Positions 26,339-35,744 of a stretch of 56,340 nt of DNA are shown here, piece after piece. The DNA is from Lactobacillales bacterium (lineage in GTDB: Bacteria > Bacillota > Bacilli > Lactobacillales > Streptococcaceae), in assembly GCA_031288715.1 (NCBI GenBank), contig JAITQW010000008.1:1-56340 (forward strand). The letters run 5' to 3'. Position 1 is the stretch's first letter; each line of letters starts with the position of its first letter. The position numbers were made by a program, and so were the translations under genes. Under the pieces are notes generated by a model. It was given only the letters and a program-made list of their open reading frames with translations, did no database searches and was not told the origin of the DNA.

Positions 26339-28547
26339 GATTCGTTTATTTTTTCAAAATATGCCACTGCTTTTGTTAAGTTTTGTCATATTGTCAATTA
26401 GTTTTTTTGCGTATGATGGTGGAGTAGCGAGCATTGTTCTTACCATATTTACCATTTTTAGAACTGTTGTGACTAGAAATATAAAACTTATTTCTCTTTC
26501 GATTGTTTGTTTTTGTTTGTTGGGTAGTCTTATTTTATACGAAAAATGTAGTTATCAATACTCTCAGAGTAAAATTGGTAGAAGTGAAGATATAATTGTG
26601 ATTCAAATGGCTACTTTAAAAGTAGAAGATGACCAGATATCTTTTATTGGAAAGATTGCAAAAAAAGGGAAGGTAATGTGCTTTTTTTGCTGCAAAAGTA
26701 AAGAAGAACAGCAAAAATGGAAATATCTTAAAAAACCAACTGCTATACGTGCAAAGGGAGAGTTGCAACTTCCTGAAGAGCAGCGAAATTTAAATGGATT
26801 TGATTATCGAAAGTTTTTACGAGGAAAAAAGATAGCATTGATTGATACGATTGATAGTGTCTCTTTTATTAAACATTCGTTATCTTCAGTAGGTGAAATG
26901 TTTTCTTGGATGCGATTTCGAATGCTTGAACGAATTCGTAGAGTGTTTCCTAGTCCTCTTAATTATTATTTGGAAGGCCTATTGTTTTCGTATTTGGATC
27001 ATGAATTTTCAGAAGATCTAGCAAGATTTCAGCGTTTAGGGATTATTCATTTTTTCTGTTTAAGCGGCATGCATGTTTTCTTTTTTCTACGATTTTTTCG
27101 TTTTCTTTTATTACGTATCGGCTTCACTTTAGAGACAACATTTGTATTGCAAATTTTGGCAAGTTTTCTTTATGCGGGATTGGCAGGATTTTCAGTAAGT
27201 TTGCTTAGAGGGTTGTTTCAAAAAAATTTAGAAATGTTTTCTAGACGTTATGATTTGGAGCTATGTAAACAGGATTGTTTTTTCTTGAGCTTATTTTTGG
27301 GTGTCTGTGTAAACCCATATTTGCTAATGACGGCGGGTGGACAACTTTCATATGGTTTTGGTTTTGCGAGCTTATTTTGGCAACCAATAACAGTGACACT
27401 TTCTTCAAAAATAGGGCAAAATTTAGTTTTTTCCACAGGACTCTCTTGGATGCTTTTACCGCTTTTATGGTGGCATTTTTTCGAGTGGAATCCGCTCTCT
27501 CTAATTCTAACCTGTGTTTTAGGTTGGCTTTTTGAACATTTTTTGTATTCATGTTTCGTGTTTATTTTTTTAGTTCCAATTCCTATAATAATTAATGTTC
27601 TCAATTTCTCTATGCAATTCTTGAATCAATTTTTGAAAATAGTGGAAGAATTGTTTCCCATTAATTGGTGTGTGGGAAAACCATCATTATTCTTGTTGCT
27701 TTTTATGTGGGGGATCATTTTTTTAAGTTTTCACTTTTTGGAATGCGGTCAATATTTTTTGTTCAAGGTTGCTTCTTTATTTTTTATTCCATTTCCTTTT
27801 TTTATTTCTCACCCATGGAATGGCTGTGTCATGATGGTAGATGTTGGCCAGGGTGACAGTTTGCTGGTTCAAGAACCATTGAATCGAAAAGTTAGTCTTA
27901 TTGATACAGGTGGCCGAATTGATTTTGGAAAGAATAATAAGCGACTGTCGAATGCACAAAGAACATTGATTCCTTTGTTAAAAAGTAGGGGAATTCGTAC
28001 GATAGATCATCTTTTTTTAACTCATGCAGATGCAGATCATTGTGGGGATGTGGATGTTTTAGCAGAAAACATTAGGATTAGAACAATTTATATACCTGCA
28101 GGTGCTGAAAAGCGGGAGTCTTTGCGAAGGAAATTGCAATCAATCTCTAAAAAAGGAACTGTAATTAGGCGTGTGCTTTCTCCGCAAAAAATTGATTCTT
28201 TTAATTTATTGTCGCCCAGAGATATTGGAAATGGAGAGAATAAGGATTCTTTGGTTTTGTATCGGAATATTGAAGGAAAGAAGTTTCTATTTACAGGAGA
28301 CCTGGAAAAAGAGGGTGAATATGAATTGTTAAAAAATTATTACGGTGTTCATTTAGATGTCTTGAAAGTCGGTCATCACGGGAGTCGAAGTTCAACTTCA
28401 GAAGAATTTTTGCAGGCCTTTTCTCCAAATATTGCATGGATTTCTGTAGGGAAGAAAAATCGCTATTCGCATCCGTCTGCAGAAACTTTAGAGCGATTGA
28501 GACAGCAAAGGATTTATCGTACTGATAAGCAGGGTGGAGTATTATAA
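26313..28547 (+). CDS. comEC: DNA internalization protein ComEC
   Basis: About 744 residues; the start is uncertain (ATG 26313 or a nearby TTG) and overlaps comEB. An N-terminal OB-like part is followed by the Competence membrane domain (about residues 200-480, SYLDHEFSEDLARFQRLGIIHFFCLSGMH). A metallo-beta-lactamase domain follows (MMVDVGQGDSLLV, LTHADADHCGD, KVGHHGSRSSTS, SHPSAETLERL). It forms the channel for single-stranded DNA uptake. The protein stops at QGGVL, where relatives continue for about 20 residues; see the finding on a possible frameshift at 28540. Confidence 0.9.
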   Translation: MLLLKQTNKIRLFFQNMPLLLLSFVILSISFFAYDGGVASIVLTIFTIFRTVVTRNIKLISLSIVCFCLLGSLILYEKCSYQYSQSKIGRSEDIIVIQMATLKVEDDQISFIGKIAKKGKVMCFFCCKSKEEQQKWKYLKKPTAIRAKGELQLPEEQRNLNGFDYRKFLRGKKIALIDTIDSVSFIKHSLSSVGEMFSWMRFRMLERIRRVFPSPLNYYLEGLLFSYLDHEFSEDLARFQRLGIIHFFCLSGMHVFFFLRFFRFLLLRIGFTLETTFVLQILASFLYAGLAGFSVSLLRGLFQKNLEMFSRRYDLELCKQDCFFLSLFLGVCVNPYLLMTAGGQLSYGFGFASLFWQPITVTLSSKIGQNLVFSTGLSWMLLPLLWWHFFEWNPLSLILTCVLGWLFEHFLYSCFVFIFLVPIPIIINVLNFSMQFLNQFLKIVEELFPINWCVGKPSLFLLLFMWGIIFLSFHFLECGQYFLFKVASLFFIPFPFFISHPWNGCVMMVDVGQGDSLLVQEPLNRKVSLIDTGGRIDFGKNNKRLSNAQRTLIPLLKSRGIRTIDHLFLTHADADHCGDVDVLAENIRIRTIYIPAGAEKRESLRRKLQSISKKGTVIRRVLSPQKIDSFNLLSPRDIGNGENKDSLVLYRNIEGKKFLFTGDLEKEGEYELLKNYYGVHLDVLKVGHHGSRSSTSEEFLQAFSPNIAWISVGKKNRYSHPSAETLERLRQQRIYRTDKQGGVL

Positions 28548-28619
28548 ATGGTCGCTACTTTTTGGTCTATCTGGAGAAGTAGAGACGGTTAAATAGCATG
28601 TAGCAAACGAAATTATTGT

Positions 28620-28692
28620 GAAAATTTTTCATTCACTGAAAAGAGATCTATAATTGAAATAAACTTATGTGCTTGATTAACAGGTTCTAAGG
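28620..28692 (+). repeat. Repeat fragment just before holA
   Basis: It contains AAGAGATCTATAATTG and ends GATTAACAGGTTCTAAG, the standard end of the interspersed family. The holA ribosome site GGTGAAGGAG starts directly after it, so the repeat end lies in the holA 5' leader. Confidence 0.5.
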
Positions 28693-28705
28693 TGAAGGAG
28701 TTTAT

Positions 28706-29740
28706 ATGAATTTAGATTTAGCAATTCAAAAAATCAAACAGGGATACATTTCTTTGATTTATGTCGTTTATGGAACAGAAATTTACTTAAAAGAAAGAAT
28801 TAAAGAATCGCTGAAAGAAGCATTGTTCCCGATATCTGAAGAAGAAAGCGATTTAATTACTTTTGATGGAAAGAGAATACCTATTTCGAAAATTTTAGAG
28901 GAAGCTAATACTCTTCCATTTTTTGGAGAGAAGCGACTTATTTTTATAGAAGATGCATGGTTTTTAACGAGTGAAAAGGTAACGGGAGTTGAAGTTAATT
29001 CTGAAGAATTGATGAATTACTTCCATTCGCCATTGCCGTCAACCATTTTAGTATTTTTGACTCAAAATAAATTGGATGGAAAAAGGAAAACGGTCAAACT
29101 TTTGAAAAAAGAAGCAGCTTTACTGGATGTCAATCCACTGGATGAACGCGGTATTCGCATGCATTTATTTAAAGAATCTAAGATTAATAATTTTCAAATT
29201 GATAAGGAAGCACTCAATTTATTAGTATTGTTGAATGACAAGGATGGAAAAACTTTCGATGTATCTAGAGCGCTATCTAATCTTTCTTTGCTTATGTTAT
29301 ATAAAAGTAAAGAGAAGAAGATTACAAAGCAAGATGTGGAAAATTTAATTCCTAAAAATTTGGAATATAATGTTTTTGATTTGAGCAAATTTTGGTTAAG
29401 TGGACGCTTAGAAGAAGCATTAGAGCTTCTTTCTGAAATGCTTTTGCAAGGTGAGGAGATTATTGCTATTCATGCAATTTTATTGAGCCAAATTCGTTTA
29501 TTATTACAGATAAAATTGCTTTTGGAGGAAGGTTACCAGCAAAGTGAAATGATAAAAATATTGAAAATTAATCCCTATCGTGTAAAACTCGCATTGGAAC
29601 AATCTCAAAAATTTTCAGTATCTTTGTTGAAAGAGCTTTTTGATGAAATGGTTGAAATTGATTATGATATGAAAACAGGGAAGATGGAGAAGGAGCTGTT
29701 ATTACAATTATTTTTATTAAAAACGGCTGAAAAATTTTGA
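28706..29740 (+). CDS. holA: DNA polymerase III subunit delta
   Basis: 344 residues, normal length for HolA. N-terminal signature: IYVVYGTEIYLKERIKESL and FFGEKRLIFIEDAWFL. C-terminal helical part: LSEMLLQGEEIIAIHAILLSQIRLL, then KTGKMEKELLLQLFLLK. It is part of the clamp loader that opens the beta clamp. Its place after comEC is the common Firmicute order. rpsT, often found opposite it, is absent here. Confidence 0.94.
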   Translation: MNLDLAIQKIKQGYISLIYVVYGTEIYLKERIKESLKEALFPISEEESDLITFDGKRIPISKILEEANTLPFFGEKRLIFIEDAWFLTSEKVTGVEVNSEELMNYFHSPLPSTILVFLTQNKLDGKRKTVKLLKKEAALLDVNPLDERGIRMHLFKESKINNFQIDKEALNLLVLLNDKDGKTFDVSRALSNLSLLMLYKSKEKKITKQDVENLIPKNLEYNVFDLSKFWLSGRLEEALELLSEMLLQGEEIIAIHAILLSQIRLLLQIKLLLEEGYQQSEMIKILKINPYRVKLALEQSQKFSVSLLKELFDEMVEIDYDMKTGKMEKELLLQLFLLKTAEKF

Positions 29741-29743
29741 AGT

Positions 29744-29805
29744 CTCAAAAAGTTAGGATGTAACCTTTGGCAGATCTATTTTTAGAGAGATTTGAAGATG
29801 ATTTT
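29744..29805 (+). repeat. Short repeat relic between holA and gtrA
   Basis: GTTAGGATGTAACCTTTGGC, then ATAGAGAGAT-like sequence, matches the middle of the interspersed family (TTTAGGTAGGATGTACCTTTTGGT...AGAGAT). It is degenerate, with ends missing. Confidence 0.4.
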
Positions 29806-29806
29806 G

Positions 29807-30316
29807 TCATTTTTTAAATACGATAAACTTGCTTATAAAATAATTTGTAATAATAGCAATTATTTGGCCAATAATAGTGAAAATAAAATTCTCGAGTGCA
29901 ATTGGATTTCCAATTGTTTTTTGAGTTAGCCCATTGTTCAAAAGAAATTGAGTATAGTCAATGTTATTAAGATGAAATAAATGAATAAAAAATTCATGAA
30001 ATTTATCTATTGCAAAGTAGGCAATCGCAACATCTATTGTGAAAACAACCAGGCGACCTATAGTGAAATGAAAAAATTGTAATAAGGTTGATTTTCCTTT
30101 GTTTTGGTTTTTAAATACCCAAAATTTATTGGTGATAAAAGCAAAAATGACAGCAACGATATTGGCGATGGTAGCTGATAGAGAAGCGGTATCATATAGT
30201 GCAAATACAGTCAAGCGAATAAAAAAGTAAACAATTGTTGTTAAGAATCCGAAGATAAGATACATAATGAATTCATTTGCTTTGTTTTTCTGTGTAAGGA
30301 TCTGTTGTTTGGACAT
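29807..30316 (-). CDS. GtrA family membrane protein (putative flippase)
   Basis: 169 residues with four hydrophobic segments, typical for GtrA (PF04138). Conserved features: FGFLTTIVYFFIRL near the start, AFITNKFWVFKNQ in the middle and NYFISKFIVFKK at the end. GtrA-type proteins help move undecaprenyl-phosphate-linked sugars across the membrane. They work with a GtrB-like glycosyltransferase, and such an enzyme lies 9 kb away at 39005. The gene is alone on its strand. Confidence 0.88.
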   Translation of the reverse strand: MSKQQILTQKNKANEFIMYLIFGFLTTIVYFFIRLTVFALYDTASLSATIANIVAVIFAFITNKFWVFKNQNKGKSTLLQFFHFTIGRLVVFTIDVAIAYFAIDKFHEFFIHLFHLNNIDYTQFLLNNGLTQKTIGNPIALENFIFTIIGQIIAIITNYFISKFIVFKK

Positions 30317-30349
30317 ATTAAATTTCGTTGCTCCTCTGTACTTGGTTTA

Positions 30350-30415
30350 TTAGGATCTGCCCAAGATTTCGGAGCTCAAAAATTAATTTCACTAAAAATC
30401 TTGGGCAGGCTCTAA
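30350..30415. mobile_element. 66-bp MITE-like element with near-perfect terminal inverted repeats
   Basis: Left end TTAGGATCTGCCCAAGATTT (30350-30369); right end AAATCTTGGGCAGGCTCTAA (30396-30415). The right end inverted reads TTAGAGCCTGCCCAAGATTT, so 18 of 20 positions agree. The centre is only 26 bases. It lies upstream of both gtrA (minus) and pheA (plus). Confidence 0.75.
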
Positions 30416-30590
30416 GTGGTCTGACGTGATTGTAAATGTTAATATATTGCTCTAATTTGTACTCGCTCAAAATTATACAGGATTAGATGATAAAAATCTT
30501 GATTTTTAGAAATGTAGTATGTGTTAATATTTATGAAGTATTAGGCAAGTTGAATGAGAAGATAAATTAGGCTACAGGAGGATAAATAAT

Positions 30591-31442
30591 ATGAAAATTG
30601 CTTACTTAGGACCTAAGGGTTCCTTTTCATATTTGGCAACTCAGCAGGTTTATGGCAAAGAAGAATTGATGTCTTATTTTTCAATTACTGATTGTCTGGC
30701 AGCTTTGGAAAATGGAGAAGTTGATACAGCGGTTGTACCGATTGAAAATAGTGTGGAAGGAGTTGTGAGTGAAACCATTGACTATTTATTTCATCATTCG
30801 CAATTGAAGGCTTCATGTGAGTTGGTTTTACCAGTGGTTCAAAATTTTCTGGTTCATCCGCACAATAAAGACAGTAAGCTTATCAAAATTTTATCTCATC
30901 CTCAGGCAATTTCGCAAAGTAGGAAGTTTCTTTTGGAAAACTATCTGAATGTTCCTATTTGGCATACTCCTTCTACTGCAAAGGCTGCCGAGTATGTGAT
31001 GGATCATCCAGAGGAGCCTGTAGCAGCGATTGGTTCACAAGTTTTGGCGGAACAATATGGAATGCTAATTCTTCATCAAAGCATTCAAGAAATGGAAGAG
31101 AATCATACTCGTTTTTGGGTTTTAGGGAAGGTGCCGCAGATGTTGTTGTCGGTCTTTGAGCGTAAATGTACCCTTGCATTCACTTTGGAGAAAAATGTAC
31201 CAGGGTCACTTTATTCGGCACTGTCGATGTTTGCTTCAAGAGAGATCAATCTAACGAAAATTGAATCTCGTCCATTAAGAACGGTATTGGGCGAGTATTT
31301 TTTTATTGTTGATTGCTTAGAATTTGATAACAAACAATGTATTAAAGAGGCAATTGAGGAGATGACAGAGTTTGGAAATGTTGTAAAGGTTTTAGGTAGT
31401 TATGATGTTGTGAGGTTGAGTATAGTATCATTGGAAATCTGA
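30591..31442 (+). CDS. pheA: Prephenate dehydratase
   Basis: 283 residues, monofunctional. The start MKIAYLGPKGSFSYLATQQV, then VPIENSVEGVVSETID and the segment NHTRFWVLG (catalytic Thr region), mark the dehydratase domain. A C-terminal ACT domain has the phenylalanine-binding ESRP motif (KIESRPLRTVLGEYFF). It makes phenylpyruvate from prephenate and is inhibited by phenylalanine. ATG has AGGAGG upstream. It is not in an aro operon; aroD is at 46.7 kb. Confidence 0.95.
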   Translation: MKIAYLGPKGSFSYLATQQVYGKEELMSYFSITDCLAALENGEVDTAVVPIENSVEGVVSETIDYLFHHSQLKASCELVLPVVQNFLVHPHNKDSKLIKILSHPQAISQSRKFLLENYLNVPIWHTPSTAKAAEYVMDHPEEPVAAIGSQVLAEQYGMLILHQSIQEMEENHTRFWVLGKVPQMLLSVFERKCTLAFTLEKNVPGSLYSALSMFASREINLTKIESRPLRTVLGEYFFIVDCLEFDNKQCIKEAIEEMTEFGNVVKVLGSYDVVRLSIVSLEI

Positions 31443-31449
31443 TTATTTA

Positions 31450-31678
31450 TTAGAGTATGTGAACGATGGATGGCAGAGTTTAGGTAGGATGTACCTTTTG
31501 GTTCATCTATATATAGAGATCATTAACAGACTTTTAGTGATTTACAAAGGTTTTTCTGTGGGCAATATATTTAATCGCGAAACAAACGAAGCTTAGCAGA
31601 ACTTAGGGAAAATGTATCTCTTGGTTTAAAAAATAGCTCAAAAATTCACTTCAATAGAGATCTTGGATAGGCTCTTAG
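31450..31678 (+). repeat. Double copy of the interspersed repeat upstream of the PBP gene
   Basis: Two degenerate middles lie in tandem: GGCAGAGTTTAGGTAGGATG followed by TACCTTTTGGTTC near 31472-31504, and AGCAGAACTTAGGGAAAATG near 31592-31611. Between them are AGAGATCATTAACAG and TTTAATCGCGAAACAAACG. The right edge is GATCTTGGATAGGCTCTTA. The 387-base gap holds no gene; the PBP promoter must lie in 31680-31820. Confidence 0.6.
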
Positions 31679-31829
31679 TGAATTTACTAGATCTTCATTT
31701 TATTTGAAAGATTAGAAAATTTGTAAATTTTTTAAAAATTACTGAAAATGGAAGGGAATTTTAGTAAGATAAAGATTGCGAAAGGGACTATGTGAATTTT
31801 TTTGACTATTTGAATTAACCGGAGGGGAT

Positions 31830-34022
31830 ATGGAGAAGCTTAAATTATGCTTGATTTCTATTTGTAAATTTTTGAAACCGTATTTGAAAAAACTTCATAA
31901 ATGGCGAAAGCGAATATGGCGAAAGTATCAAATTAATAAGATAATCTTGTTGGTTAGTTTGACGTTTGCTTTGATTTCATCGGCGTATTTGTTTTATTTG
32001 GCAAAAACTGCGGATGTAAAAACTTTGAAGTCTTCGATGTCTGCTCATACGGTTATTTTGGATGAGTTTGATCAGGAAGTTGGATCATTATACGGACAGA
32101 AAGGAACGTATAAGAAGTTGTCTGAAATTTCACCGAAAATTCAAGAAGCAGTTATTTCAACAGAGGATAGGACGTTTTATGAGAATCGCGGTGTGGATCC
32201 AATGGGGATTTTGCGAGCTGTATTTTATGGAGTTGTTCGTCGTGGAATTTCTGGTGGTGGGTCGACGATTACTCAACAGTTAGCAAAAAACGCTTATTTA
32301 ACGCAAAGGCAAACATGGGATCGAAAGGCACGTGAGTTATTTTTAGCTCTTGAAATTAACAAAAAGTATAAAAAAAAAGACATCTTGGCGATGTATCTTA
32401 ATCAATCGTATTTTGGAAATGGAATCTGGGGAGTCGAAGATGCAGCTCATAAATATTTTGGTAAATGTGCAGCTGAGGTCAATACTGGGGAAGCTGCAAT
32501 GTTGGCTGGAATATTAAAGGGTCCAGAAATTTATAATCCAATTAATTCTTTAGAGAAGGCGAAAAATCGGCGTGATACCGTATTGCAAGTTATGGTAGAC
32601 AATGAAAAGTTGTCTCAAAAAGAAGTGGATGAAGAAGCTAAGGTTTCGGTGGAGTCGATGCTTAACGATAATTATTCTGCTTCCAAGGACAGTTATAGAT
32701 ACCCTTCATTTTTTGATGCGATGATTTCAGAAGCGGAGAAAAAAGCTGATCTTTCAGAAAAGGATATTTTGACTAAAGGATACAAAATTTATACAACACT
32801 AAATCAAAATCATCAAAAAGCAATGCAGAGTGTGTATAATGAAGAATGGAAGTTTCCACATGCGGATGATGGTAAGGTAGTGCAATCTGCAACCGTTGCA
32901 ATGAATCCTGCTACTGGTGGAGTAGAAGCGCTTGTTGGGGAGGTTGGAGATTCTTCTAAACATTTATTTCGTGGGTTTAATTATGCTACACAAAGTGAGC
33001 GCTCACCTGGTTCCTCCATTAAACCGTTAGTCGTTTATACACCTGCGATTCAAAAAGGATATAAATTGGATGAAATGTTGCCAAATAGTCAAGAGGAATT
33101 GAAGAAGATTTCAAAAATTCAAGGATTCGATGGTGCTGAAAAAGTAACGAATTATGATCAAATTTTTACTGGAGAAGTCCCGATGTATCAAGCATTGGCC
33201 AGAAGTTTGAATGTTCCTGCAGTTTATTTGGAAAGTAAAGTTGGGTTGAATTGTGCGTTTGAGATGGGAGAAAGATTTGGCTTGCCCTTGCAGGATAAAG
33301 ACAAATATTATGGACTTGCATTGGGAGGACTTTCACAAGGAGTTTCTCCTTGGATTATGGCTCAAGCATATGGAACTTTCGGAAATGGTGGTGAAATGAT
33401 GCAGGCGCATTTGATTCGAAAAATCATTGATTCGACAGGAGCAGTGGTTTATGAAGCAAATGCTGAAAGCAAATCGGTTATTTCAAAAGGTGTTGCCAAG
33501 AAAATGACGAGCATGATGCTTGGAACTTTCAGTAGTGGTACAGGAGCAAATGCAGCCCCTTATGGCTATCGTTTAGCAGGAAAGACAGGTACAACCGAAA
33601 CGGATTTTGATGTGAGTAAAACAAAAGATCAGTGGGTAATTGGCTATAATCCAAATTTGGTCATTGCTACATGGCTAGGTTTTGAGACCACAGATCAAGC
33701 TCATTACCTTGATGGAAGTTCTACTCAACAGGTTTCTGAAATTTTTAGGGATGTGGCGTCTGAAATTTTCCCAAATACATCTGGTAAGAAATTTGATGAT
33801 CTCTATAATGGAATTCAAAATGCATATGCCATTGCAGGTGAAGATATGGAGGATGTAGAAGAGGAGTCGGGAACGAAAGATTCTAAATTGAAAGATTTAA
33901 AGAAAAAATCGGAAGAGATTTGGAAAAAAACTGAAGATAGTGGTAAAAATATTATTGATGGAGTGACGGACCGAGTCAAGAATGGCTGGAAGAAAGTAAA
34001 AAACTTTTTTGGAGGTAATTAA
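31830..34022 (+). CDS. Class A penicillin-binding protein (PBP2a type), bifunctional glycosyltransferase/transpeptidase
   Basis: 730 residues. A cytoplasmic basic tail and one membrane helix (about 40-60) precede the GT51 domain with catalytic Glu112 in EDRTFYENRG and GGGSTITQQLAKNAYL. The transpeptidase domain has Ser395 in SSIK, SLN in ARSLNVPAV and Lys585 in KTGT. The C-terminus is a charged, Gly-ending tail (GWKKVKNFFGGN). Size and tail fit Pbp2a of streptococci and enterococci. It polymerises and cross-links peptidoglycan. The YheA-type gene follows with its ribosome site at the PBP 3' end. Confidence 0.93.
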   Translation: MEKLKLCLISICKFLKPYLKKLHKWRKRIWRKYQINKIILLVSLTFALISSAYLFYLAKTADVKTLKSSMSAHTVILDEFDQEVGSLYGQKGTYKKLSEISPKIQEAVISTEDRTFYENRGVDPMGILRAVFYGVVRRGISGGGSTITQQLAKNAYLTQRQTWDRKARELFLALEINKKYKKKDILAMYLNQSYFGNGIWGVEDAAHKYFGKCAAEVNTGEAAMLAGILKGPEIYNPINSLEKAKNRRDTVLQVMVDNEKLSQKEVDEEAKVSVESMLNDNYSASKDSYRYPSFFDAMISEAEKKADLSEKDILTKGYKIYTTLNQNHQKAMQSVYNEEWKFPHADDGKVVQSATVAMNPATGGVEALVGEVGDSSKHLFRGFNYATQSERSPGSSIKPLVVYTPAIQKGYKLDEMLPNSQEELKKISKIQGFDGAEKVTNYDQIFTGEVPMYQALARSLNVPAVYLESKVGLNCAFEMGERFGLPLQDKDKYYGLALGGLSQGVSPWIMAQAYGTFGNGGEMMQAHLIRKIIDSTGAVVYEANAESKSVISKGVAKKMTSMMLGTFSSGTGANAAPYGYRLAGKTGTTETDFDVSKTKDQWVIGYNPNLVIATWLGFETTDQAHYLDGSSTQQVSEIFRDVASEIFPNTSGKKFDDLYNGIQNAYAIAGEDMEDVEEESGTKDSKLKDLKKKSEEIWKKTEDSGKNIIDGVTDRVKNGWKKVKNFFGGN

Positions 34023-34023
34023 G

Positions 34024-34359
34024 ATGAATGTTTATGATACAGCAAATCAATTAGAACGAGAATTACGGATGTTGCCTGAATATATTGCATTAAAAGAATC
34101 CAGAGAGAAAATTAAAGATGATCCCAAAGCAGTTGAACTATTTGAGGAGTTTAAAAAAATTCAAAAGGAGTTGGACTCAAAGGTGATGACTGGTGAAATT
34201 CCTAGTGAAGAGGAACAGGCTAAGCTTTCTGAAATTGCCAAAAAAGTTGGAGAAAATGTGATACTTTCAGAAATGTTGAGCAAAGAGCATGTTTTTGGAC
34301 AAATTATTCAAGATGTTACGGGCCTAATTCAAGCTCCTCTCTCGGAATTGTACAGATAA
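34024..34359 (+). CDS. YlbF/YheA family regulator-like protein (UPF0342)
   Basis: 111 residues from ATG 34024, with GGAGG eight bases upstream inside the PBP coding end. It is all helical: NVYDTANQLERELRMLPEYI, then DDPKAVELFEEFKKIQKELD, then IQAPLSELY. It resembles B. subtilis YheA in length and pattern. The YlbF relatives act in RNase Y specificity, but YheA itself has no settled function. It is linked to the PBP by translational coupling. Confidence 0.85.
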   Translation: MNVYDTANQLERELRMLPEYIALKESREKIKDDPKAVELFEEFKKIQKELDSKVMTGEIPSEEEQAKLSEIAKKVGENVILSEMLSKEHVFGQIIQDVTGLIQAPLSELYR

Positions 34360-34526
34360 GTAGTTTTTTAAATTAAATATGAAAGTGCTTGCTATAACTA
34401 TGCATAAAAAAATGGGAAAATAGTCATGTTCCAAACCCACCAATGATTCTCAATTGCCTGATGGTCAATGAAAAATAGGATATATTTTTTGGTGTTTATC
34501 CGTAAAAAGACAAGTTAACATAAAAT

Positions 34527-34564
34527 AAAAAATCGCCCTTACATATAATTAAGGCGATTTTTGT
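34527..34564. terminator. Bidirectional terminator between yheA-like gene and prsA
   Basis: AAAAAATCGCC (34527-34537) and GGCGATTTTT (34553-34562) form a stem with A and T runs on both sides, so it can serve the plus-strand PBP operon and the minus-strand prsA. Confidence 0.88.
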
Positions 34565-34571
34565 TTTATAT

Positions 34572-35576
34572 TTATTTTGAAGAAGAGCTTGAATCTTTTG
34601 CTTTACTAGATTTTACTTTGCTAGATGATTTTGCTTTTTTACTTGAGGATTTCTTGCTTTCATTAGATTCACCTGTAAATTGTGATAAAACATTATCAAA
34701 TGCAGAATCTACGATTTTCACATTTTCATCTTTAATTAATTTTAAAATAACTTTTTTTACAAATTCTGAATCATTAAGTTGTTTATCTTTAGCAATTTTT
34801 TCTAATGTTTTTTTGTAAGGAGTTAATGATTTTCCTTTTGATTTATTTTTTATCATTTTTACAAGATAGAATTTAGGAGCAGTAGGAGCAGCGGCAGTAT
34901 AAGCTGATGTTTGACTACTTGCTTCAATAATTCCGGAAGTTTGCCCATCTTTTAAAGGATAACTAGCAGTTTTAACTTCTTCTGGTACGATTGTTGAAGT
35001 AGAATCAAATTTGAGATTTCCACCTTTACTTTTTGTTTCAGTATCTGTTGATTTTTCTTTTGCAATTTTTGCGAAGTCACTTCCTTCAGCTTGAACATCT
35101 TTTAAAACAGTTTCCGCTGTTTGTTTATCATCAAGAACGATCCACTGTATAGAAACTTCGGGATGGTATGTTTTCCAAACTTCTTTTATTTCTTTTTCAT
35201 TTACCTTCACATTTGCTTCTTTACCTTTTTGGAATGCTAATTTTTTACGTATTTGATTCTTAAAAGACGTTTGTGTAAGTCCTCTTTGTTTTAGCTCATC
35301 ATTGAAAGAGTCACCTGCTTGTTTTTTTGCTTCATCATATGCCTTTGTGACGTCAGCCTCTTTTACTTTATCACCATAAACCTTTTCAAATGCATCAAAA
35401 ATAATAAGCTCCATAGCTGTTTGTTGACCTGTTTGGGTACTTTTCACTTCATTATAAAAATCCTCAACTGTGATTGATTTTCCTTTCATTGTAGCAATTT
35501 TTTTAGAGCCACAACCAGTCAGAGATAAAATCGTTAATGCTGAAGTTGCTCCAAGAACTATTTTTTTTCTTATCAT
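34572..35576 (-). CDS. prsA: Foldase lipoprotein PrsA (parvulin-type PPIase)
   Basis: 334 residues. A lipoprotein signal with lipobox LTGC at residues 19-22 anchors it outside the membrane. An N-terminal SurA-like helical part (VEDFYNEVKSTQTGQQTAME) precedes a parvulin domain at about 145-245 (IQWIVLDDKQTAETVLKDVQ, FAKIAKEKSTDTETKSKGGN). The last about 35 residues are a low-complexity Ser/Lys tail (KKSSSKKAKSSSKVKSSKAK), probably wall- or membrane-interacting. It helps fold exported proteins, including PBPs and the many secreted proteins of this window. Confidence 0.93.
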   Translation of the reverse strand: MIRKKIVLGATSALTILSLTGCGSKKIATMKGKSITVEDFYNEVKSTQTGQQTAMELIIFDAFEKVYGDKVKEADVTKAYDEAKKQAGDSFNDELKQRGLTQTSFKNQIRKKLAFQKGKEANVKVNEKEIKEVWKTYHPEVSIQWIVLDDKQTAETVLKDVQAEGSDFAKIAKEKSTDTETKSKGGNLKFDSTSTIVPEEVKTASYPLKDGQTSGIIEASSQTSAYTAAAPTAPKFYLVKMIKNKSKGKSLTPYKKTLEKIAKDKQLNDSEFVKKVILKLIKDENVKIVDSAFDNVLSQFTGESNESKKSSSKKAKSSSKVKSSKAKDSSSSSK

Positions 35577-35744
35577 AATTAAAACACTCCTAGATTATTT
35601 TTTAGATTTATTAATAAATGATTACCGCATGAAGTGTACCATAAAAGTAAATAAGTGAAAAGTTGAAACCTTAGAATAAGTAGAAGAGCTTAAAAATAAA
35701 CTTTGAGTGTGATCAAATTAATAGACTCTAAAAAGTAAGAAACT

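Noticed and set aside
27241-27604. Overlapping open frames antisense to comEC
   Set aside because: They have no ribosome sites, lie wholly inside a well-conserved gene, and have compositions typical of shadow frames.
34410-34500. Possible gene fragment (minus strand reads FIDHQAIENHWWVWNM)
   Set aside because: It is too short, has no start or family signature, and could be chance.
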